A DNA stretch of 64,000 nt from Rhodamnia argentea (lineage: Eukaryota; Streptophyta; Magnoliopsida; Myrtales; Myrtaceae). The position numbers were made by a program, and so were the translations under genes. Each line of letters starts with the position of its first letter. The stretch's first letter is position 1. The stretch spans positions 31,357,826 through 31,421,825 of the forward strand of contig NC_063150.1 in the NCBI RefSeq assembly GCF_020921035.1, written 5' to 3'. The notes below the pieces were generated by a model, which worked only from the letters and a program-made list of their open reading frames with translations, had not been told where the DNA came from and did not search any database. Of this stretch, positions 56,326 to 64,000 are shown one piece after another.

Positions 56326-58068
56326 GTTCTAGTGGTCCAACCTCCCTCCAATCGTGCATTCTGTTTGTTCATTTTTCACAATCTGTTCCGATGTATACTC
56401 AGATACAGACTAGAACGGGCGGCGGCAAGTCGTAAATTCCTTACTGTCCCCATGTATCTAATTGCCATTGGAATTCCTCCTCTTGCCACATGGATGTAAC
56501 CCAGATGTAAGAGAGATTGACCAGAACTGGTATCCTGATACAGCAACTAATGCACAGAGATTCAGTCAAGTATTCATGCGAATTGCAACAGCAAACACAG
56601 GGCATTGTCGCATCTTTCGCTGGATCGATCGTGCAATTTTGTTTGCAGATGCTCCTTGGGCATTCCTCTAAGTTCCAACTCATCGATCGTGTGATGAACA
56701 CAGCTATTTAAAGCACAAGAGGAGGAACTCTCACTTTAAGTGATAATCAACAGCAAAAGATTAGAACTTTAACCTAAAATGGCCACTACATATACTTCCT
56801 GCTTCTAGGCAAACAGACAGGATTGCAATTGAACATAGATGCACCAACACATAGCAGAAGCATTTGCTTGAGATTGTCCTAATGTACTTGCTGCTAGGAT
56901 TTGCATAAAGATGAAGGCCTTGGGCGAGTAGCCCGAAGGCTAGGAGAAATATTGCACACTTACAAAAAGTTCCCGACCTGAGTCCAAGCTCCAGAAGCCT
57001 CTGAGAGCAGCAAGCAAAATGGCGGCTCTCGTCATCAGCAACGCGAGCAAAGCCAGCGAAGAATCCTTCCCCCAAGGATCTGAAAGAACGGCGAGAACTG
57101 AATGAACCACAGTATCCCATGCCAAATCAATAGCATTCAACTGCAAATGAGCAAGATTATGCAACACATTAGAAGACGGTTGAGAGTCTTGGACTGCATA
57201 CAGGCTTGTTAATATACCATGTAGATAGCATCTCAAGATCCACATCTCAGAGTCCTAAATTCTAAGCTGGCAAGAAGAGCTGAGCACTCGGTCAGCGAGA
57301 GACCGAGATTCCAATCACATTGGGGGCAGTAAACAATCTAACAGCGCATTATTAACCAGGCGACATCAAATGTTTCCAGAATTGCAAAGTAAAACCAGAT
57401 AATTGCAGCCGCACTATTCACAGATGATGCAGATTCGCGGTTTTAACTTCAGATCAAGCTTTACTGAGACTAAAAGGTACTAGCACTTGGAATACAATAC
57501 CTCCATATAATGCTCTGGCCATGACAAACATGAACCACCACGAACTATAGCACGAGAAACCCCGACTCGGCAGTATCATTGCGAAATAACAATCAGTGAT
57601 AACTCAATACTAACGTCGTAATACTATCGACGAGAAAAGCGCAAGCAACATCTGCATATTCATAGAAAAATACGGGCTTAGAACAATGAGGCCGAGCAGC
57701 ATTACAAAGGAAATGCATCACGACTTCAAGTCCGACAACCGAGTGATTTAAACATGATAACACCAACCCCAGAATGCACTGAAAACAACCCGAGTCCTGT
57801 GAATCCGAAACTCTCGAAAGTTGATACTTTTTGGGAATTCAAAGAACGGAAACAAGAGTTACCCAATTCAGGGTTCGCAGGCCTGGCGGGTCTATCTATT
57901 AACGTGTAATTTATATGTATTACGGAGGCTCCCAGCCGGTGGATGGATTCTCACTGCACCCCACGACTCCATTGTCCTAAAAAAACCAGCACTTGTGTTC
58001 ATGGTAACCGCTGGCGCTGGTGCAGTTGCAGATAGTAATGAACGACACAAAAAAAAAAAAAAAAAACA
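56326..58068. other. Intergenic; possible minus-strand transcript not resolved
   Basis: On the minus strand, 57138-56985 is an open stretch (LNAIDLAWDTVVHSVLAVLS...) flanked by CAG and GT-like borders with frames continuing to 56761. I recognise no domain and found no partner exons. It may be a non-coding transcript or a decayed gene. The rest of the interval shows nothing I can support. Confidence 0.25.
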
Positions 58069-58139
58069 TGCGCATCCGGGGAATCGAACCCCGGTCAGTA
58101 CCGTGGGAGGGTACTATGATACCACTACACCAGATGCGC
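58069..58139 (-). tRNA. tRNA-Gly (anticodon CCC)
   Basis: The minus strand folds as a 71-nt tRNA. The acceptor stem is GCGCATC with GATGCGC and discriminator A, the D-arm TGGTGTAGTGGTA, and the anticodon arm GTACC-CTCCCAC-GGTAC with anticodon CCC. The T-loop is GTTCGATT. No intron and no encoded CCA. A long T-run directly follows the 3' end (RNA polymerase III stop), and CAACAAAG lies just upstream, the CAA-type start region typical of plant nuclear tRNA genes. The A box and B box are intact. Confidence 0.95.
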
Positions 58140-59268
58140 CCTTTGTTGGCTTGATGTGTACTTTTTATAATACTTAAATGTAATTTACAAATCGCTGTCT
58201 ACATTCTTTCTAACCTCTTCGTTTCGTATGATACTAATAAGATTTCTTGATTTAATTTTACCCCATGCGCATAGAAGCGGTCTCGAACTCGGTTCTTTCT
58301 GTTTTATCCTACAATCAAATGGTATTCGCCCGCAAACAGGAATGATTAAACATCGGCATCTACAACGAAGTTCTTCGCACCGTGATTGGCGGTCACATCC
58401 CAGGAAAGTTGTACCGAACAAGAAAAGAACAGAACTGATAAGACGCCGAAGAGTTCTCGAGGAGCACGGAGTATAAATCGCTTTTACCCACTCAATTTAA
58501 CCAATCCTTTTCAGTTTTCATACTAGACTCACAATTTTGTTTCCAATTAGTAGAAAATTAACTAAACCCACCTTAGAGTCATGGCCCCCTACATCAGCTC
58601 CGTTTTCTTGAGTTAGATCCAAGCAAAGCCCAAGGTTGCCTTAGGCTCCTCCCTTCACCTTAATCCGTGATTAACGTTCTTAAACCCTCCAAAGTTTCTC
58701 ATGTTTATGTAATTAACAAGGGAGAGGAGGAAGCATCCTCAAATGGTGCAAAGCCGTGGAGTTTTTCCCCTTTCCAAACTTTGCACCTCAATACACGCCA
58801 ACAATAATAGTAAACCCTAGACAGCTTCCTTAATATTCCGATGGGAAAGGGCCACCAAAGGAACTTTCTATTCCATAGCAAGCAAAACGATTCAAAAACA
58901 AAACCTAAGTACGTTTACATTTTTCCATTTATATCGAGTGACTAATAAATTTTTAATCGTAACGATGTATGCATGTGTAAGTTGGGTCGATCGCGAATAA
59001 TCAGTATTACCGGATATCATGTGAAGTTCAATCCCCACTTATTTTTTTCTCCGGGAGACCATTAAAAGCACCTTTTTCCCCACTCTTTTTTTTTTTTTTT
59101 CATCCAACCTTGGTTTTACTGGAGGGGTAATTTCTCGTTTCGCTTTATGCGATGCGTCTTTTCGCCCTTCTGCCTTTATACTGTTTGATCTAGGGCAAGT
59201 CACTTTTGTCGACTCAATTATTCCTTATATCTATATGGATAACGCACGCATCAACCTGTGGACGATAC
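58140..59268. other. Intergenic, unassigned
   Basis: 58225-58480 is less AT-rich than its surroundings and open in one frame (82 codons). I could not match it to a nuclear, plastid or mitochondrial gene. The remainder is AT-rich with no signal. Confidence 0.3.
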
Positions 59269-59796
59269 GGGGAGAATTACCAAAAAAAATAATAAATTTA
59301 TTGAATTGTGTATCAATTCAATTTTAAATTATTTTTGTCAATTCAATCTTAAACATTTTGTATTTATGCCAATTCACTTCATCCAGTCAATTTTGACCGA
59401 TCGACGCTGATATTGACACTTTTTTCAATTTTTTTAATACTTCTTCTTTCTTCTTTTCTTTTTCTTTTCTGGACTTAGTGTCGATGAGGGTCACCGACTC
59501 GCGTGACCACAGGAGAAAGGCGTCACAACCCTCGCCTGGTCTAGGCTCGACGCCCTCGCCTAATGCCAATGAGAGAGTCCCGGCCCTAATTGGAGGGGAA
59601 AAAACTGAAGAATATAAAATAAAAAAGTATAAAATTATATAAAAAAAAAATCACATCAGCATCGGCAGTGTCACGTGAGCGTCGGCTGATCAGAATTGAT
59701 CGGATGGACTAAATTGGTAAAATAAAAAAAAAAGGTTTAATACTGAATTGACACAATTACAATAAATTTAAGATTTTTTTTGTGATAATTTTCCTC
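59269..59796. mobile_element. MITE-like element, relative of 29530-30085
   Basis: The left end, GGGGAGAATTACCAAAAAAA, then TTGAATTGTG, is mirrored by the right end, whose minus strand reads GAGGAAAATTATCACAAAAA and then TTATTGTAATTGTGTC. It has the internal phrases TCAATTTTGACCGATCGACG and a GC-rich core like other family members. No coding content. Confidence 0.6.
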
Positions 59797-60350
59797 TAAT
59801 ACGATGAGCGAATTGGCCCCATATCATATCCACTGCGTGTTGCTTCGTTAATTGTATAAATCCTTCTCCTTTTAGGAAGCAACACCAGGAAGTTATAATA
59901 TTTTTTCTTTCTTCTTTTCTTTTTTTTTCTTGGACTTAGTGTCGGTAAGGGTCATTGACTCGTACGACCACAGGAGAAAGGCATCACAACCCTCGCTTGG
60001 TCTAGGCTCGATGCCCTCACCCAATGCCAATGAGAGCGTCCCAACCCTAATTGGAGGGGAAAAAACTGAAGAATATAAAATAAAAAAGTATAAAATTATT
60101 TAAAAAAATCACATCAGCATTGGCAGTGTCACGTTAGCGCCGGCCAATCGGAATTGATCGGATTGACTGAATTGATAAAATAAAAAAGGTTTAATATTGA
60201 ATTGACACAATTATAATAAATTTAAAAAAAAATTGTGATAATTTTCCTCTAATACGATGAACGAATTGGCCCCATATCATATTCATTGCCTGTTGCTTCG
60301 TTAATTGTATAAATCCTTCTCCTTTTAGGAAGCAACACCAGCAACCCTTT
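59440..60350. repeat. 461-bp tandem duplication
   Basis: The phrase GGACTTAGTGTCG starts at 59471 and again at 59932. The following sequence matches nearly throughout, past the element end and including GAATTGGCCCCATATCATAT and CCTTCTCCTTTTAGGAAGCA. The duplication therefore covers the right part of the MITE plus flanking DNA, giving one complete and one left-truncated element. Confidence 0.85.
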
Positions 60351-60423
60351 TACGCTTTGCATGAAAAGCTCACGATCCATGGCTTCTTTCTGCACAATAA
60401 TTACAGCAAAAAAAGTCACTGAC

Positions 60424-60458
60424 ATCTCTCTCTCTCTCTAGAGAGAGAGAGAGAGAGA
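60424..60458. repeat. Palindromic (TC)n-TAGA-(GA)n microsatellite
   Basis: ATCTCTCTCTCTCTCTCTA passes directly into GAGAGAGAGAGAGAGAGA. The two arms are complementary and can form a hairpin with almost no loop. No function implied. Confidence 0.9.
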
Positions 60459-62609
60459 CCAAGAACTGGAATCATTGAAGCCCCATGTTCCATGCACAAG
60501 CAGACAAGGAGAAAGAAACAGGAGAAAGCCACAGAAAGGGCTCGGGCGTTGAAAGGAATCTTCTAAAAAAACGAAACCCTAGAATACTCCTGGCACATTT
60601 CTCACGGAATCGTAGCAACAGTTTTTTCGTTTTTTGTCATTTTTTTCCACTTTTTTTTTGCTTTTGCTGGTGGGTGAGAACTTTAGGCTCTACAATTCAG
60701 ATGGATGGACTTAAAAAATAATATCGTCTCGGACACATCAATGAAAAGCTGTTGGATCTTTCCTATCTCTCTCTTCTCTTGGCCTGTAGGGGGCGTTGTT
60801 CATCAGTGTTCGCCAGGGCATGTTGTAGACCTCCACGCGTAAAGCTGCAACAATTGGGATCATCCTCCTTGGTTCACCTTCCATTCATTCAGTAATAGTA
60901 AAACTTTGACTCGAATTTGACCTTGTTAAAGATGACTCTTGATCAAGATAATCTCGGAGCTGGCAACACAGACGGGTTTCGCTAGAATAATAGTCATCGA
61001 GTGTATGTAAGAGTAACAGCTTGTCGATGAGCAACAAATTCTTGAAGGAGCGAGCACCATAATAATTTCTAATTTATTTGTTATTTATTTTTTCTTTTTA
61101 TGGCTCAGAATAAGATGTTAATCCCACGATAAGTTAAAAACAATCACGTAATCATTTCTCTTACGCGACTAATCGCAAGAGTATAGGTGATCATCGAGGT
61201 AATTGCCAAGCCGAGCAATACATCGACACTAATGCAACTAATTAAGCGATTATCATCTTGCATGAATGCTTTTGAGGTGCCAAAGACTGTTTGCATTCCT
61301 CGCATTTTGAACTCATAACTATGTGTCCCTCGACCGGAGTGTGGCGAGCCTTGGTGCACTCGACAATCTCTCGAAGTCGTGGAATATATTGTTTGATGGT
61401 ATTGCAAATCTCTAATACTTATATGAAGGGCAATTTTCGGGTTTTTTCTTGATTCTTTCGCCCAATTACAACGGAAAACTATATCAATACAAGGCTAACT
61501 TGAGGGACTAGCAATGGCCACCAACCCTAAGTGCTGGGGGTTCGGTGCGATTTTTATCAATTAATGTTCTTCGTACTTTCTAACGCTGAGTTCACTGTTA
61601 CGGATAAAACATTTTTATTTATGCCATCTTGCTGAGTTAATGGCAAAACCTTTTGCGTCCAACCATCTTATGATATGCATATGGTCTTGTCATTGTGCAT
61701 ATTTAGGTTTTGGGAAGGGAAAAAAAAAACCCTTAAGTTACAAGTTTTTAAAAAAAAATATATATCGAGTGCTCTAATGTCATTATCAATTATTCTGCAA
61801 TCCAGGAAGACAAACAAGACCCACCACCAGCAACAAAATCTACTTTCTCATCCTTGGGATATGAAGCATCGTACAGCTTCATGGGGACATCATTTGCATT
61901 CAATCCGCAAATGATTCCCATTTGAAGTTCAAATTTGCAGACCATCATACCTATTCTAGATAATCCCAAAATCCCAAAAAGCGTATTCATCATTGCAGCC
62001 TGGGCTAAACTTTCCCAACAATATCATTCAATAAGGAGTCAGCCACACACATAATATGACAAATATATGTATAGTAAAGACTATGTTTGAGTAACCAAGC
62101 CAAAAGTTAACTCTTCTTGTCGCTCAGTCAAACATTATTCAACGGTAATTTCGTTTTTCACCTCATGGTGAATCTAACAATAAATTCATGTTCACGATGT
62201 GAACAATTTAGTAAGGATGTGTAAATTTAAAGCCTAGGTACGATTTCATCTGTAACGATGCCCCAAGATTATGTATTTGTGGGGGGACACGCGATTAGTC
62301 AACTCGATTCCACGCATTGCGACCCGAAGAAAGCCTAATTAGTCGCTGCCTTATTTGTCCTGGACTCCTAGAATGGACATTACGCTAAAGCTACACATTA
62401 TGAAGTCTTCATAAATCAATTTCGAATGAAATTTGGCTAGCTTTTTTGGATTATCACATCACAACAGGCTACAATCTACGGGGCAAACAAGAGAGAAGCT
62501 ACGTTATGAGTCTGTAAAAGGTTACAAACAGGAAGGGAAAAAAAATTACAAAATGAAATAAGTAGAATCAGAGGAGGATGAGGAATTTAAAGGTAATGAT
62601 GAAATCTAA
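60459..62609. other. 3' side of the bHLH gene and intergenic DNA
   Basis: No coding sequence recognised. The part next to 62609 is the likely 3' UTR of the minus-strand bHLH gene. Short frames at 60485, 61144 and 61790 have no motif. Confidence 0.45.
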
Positions 62610-64000
62610 TTAAATCGACTCTTCCTGAATTTTGACGAATATCTGATACACAGATGACGAAATTTCATCCGCTGCCGTCAGCTTGCAATCATCTTCTACC
62701 TGCGTTCACATAATATAAGGTATGAATACAGACATACAAAACGTTATGACGATGATGATGAATGTAACTCAAATTAAGATGACAATGGCCACGATTGTCG
62801 AAACAAAGCAAGAGAAAACAAAGTAGCAAGAAATGTATGACGAAATCGAATCCCAATTCGAGAGATAATCAAATTCGAAATCCCATCGACCGGGGATTAT
62901 GTCTACAAAGCGTAATCAATTCGGGCGTCGTGATTTAGGACTGAAATCTAGCATAACAAAATCAACAACCGCTCGAAACGGCGTGCTCCGGGGACTACAT
63001 GTAAACCATACACCGGTTCGTCCCCGAACGCAGCGATCAGAAAGCACCATAATTAAGGTCTAACCTTGACGCTGATGGAGTAGAGGACGACGCGATCCAC
63101 AGTGGCGACGTTGAGGTGAAGGACTGTTAGCCTCAGCGAGTGCAACCCGGACACCACCTTCAGGAGCTGCTTCGGCCTCCTCTTTGTCCTTATCCTCAGG
63201 CTCGCGTGGCTCTCCACCACGGTCACTTCTATGTCCGCGACCGCCGGCGCCCGCTTATTCCCAGCGGCTGCCTCATTGGTGGAGCCATAATGAGCTGTCG
63301 CAGCTGCCGTTGATGGGGATGGTGAGCTGGATGAGCTGTTGTTGTTGCTGCTCCTGCTGTACTTGTGGAAAGTGAAGAACTCAGAGAAAGGTGAATTTGG
63401 TTTATCATCATGGTCATCATCAGATTTTGAGCACTCCATCTCCTTATGAACACCAAGTAGTTGCAGCTTTTGCTCTAGCTCCTTCACAAAATTTATGGCC
63501 CCTCCTATGATTGATGCTTGGTCCCCCTACACAACAGTCATCCAACATCTCTACTAGATTAACCCTTTTTGTTTTGCCTATTAAGACAAAATGCAATTAA
63601 TTAACCCTTGCAAAGATTAGCTCAAAAAAAAAAAAAGCAAATGTTTTGTATTCCATATGTGCACAAAATGTGAAAAATCAAATTCAAATATTTGATGACA
63701 ATCAAGGGTTTGCCAAAAGAAAGGGTTTAGAGAGAGAGACCCTTTGAATATAAGATTCAGGCATGAGAGACCGGAGCACGGCGAGATACTCGTTCATTTG
63801 CTTCCTCCGGTTTCGCTCCACGGCAATGTGAGTCATCCTCTGGCTCTCGATATCTTCTTTGTTCTTCCTGCTCTTGGTGCGGCGCCGCTTTGGCCGGCCG
63901 GCGACTGTGGCTCGGGGGCTCGGCGATCTATCCTTGCTGTTGTCCTTGTTCAAGTGACATTGTGCTGTGCTGTTCCCAGCATCTGATGAGCACGTATTGT
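62610..64000 (-). CDS. bHLH transcription factor, subgroup Ia (bHLH94/96/57/70-like), 5' end outside
   Basis: Predicted nuclear E-box-binding regulator; subgroup Ia also contains the stomatal factors SPCH, MUTE and FAMA, but this one is of the bHLH94/96 type. Exons on the minus strand are 64000-63741 (partial), 63526-63065 and 62699-62610, all joined in phase 0. The basic region and helix 1 read [20 protein letters not shown] with the His-Glu-Arg set that contacts CANNTG. The helices continue [31 protein letters not shown] across the first intron. Downstream come [11 protein letters not shown], a Ser/Ala-rich linker, and an ACT-like C-terminal domain ([42 protein letters not shown]...YSISVK|VEDDCKL), ending KIQEESI. 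The upstream frame is open to the window edge, so no start can be given. No damage seen. Confidence 0.92.

Noticed and set aside
58228..58476. Possible organelle DNA insert or small ribosomal-type protein (82 codons, basic)
   Set aside because: I could not match it to any plastid, mitochondrial or ribosomal protein; left unassigned.
60424..60458. Hairpin as a transcription terminator or regulatory stem
   Set aside because: Fully explained by a TC microsatellite meeting a GA microsatellite; no gene ends there.

Overview
The window looks like nuclear DNA of a woody core eudicot. The genes are split by introns with GT..AG borders and proteins of plant type (GDSL lipase, ERF, bHLH, LRAT/NC-domain proteins). 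There is a nuclear tRNA-Gly with a poly-T terminator, the intergenic DNA is AT-rich, and about half of the window is transposon debris: solo LTRs, TIR elements, MITEs and a decayed retroelement gene. The species cannot be named from sequence alone.

Layout, left to right. (1) 7-2132, minus strand: a GDSL esterase/lipase gene running off the left edge, with a second copy of its first exon just upstream. (2) 3494-4521: a TIR element flanked by TAA that carries a piece of an ankyrin-repeat gene. (3) 4718-7767, plus: a pseudogene (copy A) of a FAM86/EEF2KMT-type protein-lysine methyltransferase. Its 3' flank is split by two nested solo LTRs (8018-13094). (4) 15.05-15.56 kb: a broken ERF gene. (5) 16.8-30.4 kb and 36.7-49.6 kb: two copies of a ~13 kb segment, each holding an LRAT-domain gene (LRAT-B, LRAT-C), a minus-strand retroelement remnant, a TIR element and an intact ten-exon EEF2KMT gene (EEF2KMT-B, EEF2KMT-C). 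The spacer (30.4-36.6 kb) keeps a relic of an LRAT intron plus several small insertions. (6) 52.2-56.3 kb: a diverged LRAT gene (LRAT-D) whose promoter is present three times and whose first exon is present twice. (7) 58.07 kb: tRNA-Gly(CCC), minus strand. (8) 59.3-60.35 kb: MITE-like DNA in a 461-bp tandem duplication. (9) 62.6-64.0 kb, minus strand: a subgroup Ia bHLH factor running off the right edge.

The main biological story is local birth and death of an alternating LRAT / EEF2KMT gene pair. One EEF2KMT copy is dead, two are intact, two LRAT copies are intact, one is shortened by a stop codon, and one LRAT locus survives only as intron DNA. The EEF2KMT genes are predicted soluble SAM-dependent methyltransferases and the LRAT genes predicted NlpC/P60-type thiol acyltransferases or hydrolases. 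Nothing in the sequence shows that they work in one pathway; linkage is the only evidence. Gene models are hand-spliced from the sequence and supported by agreement between paralogs. Family names come from recognition of motifs, not from a database search.
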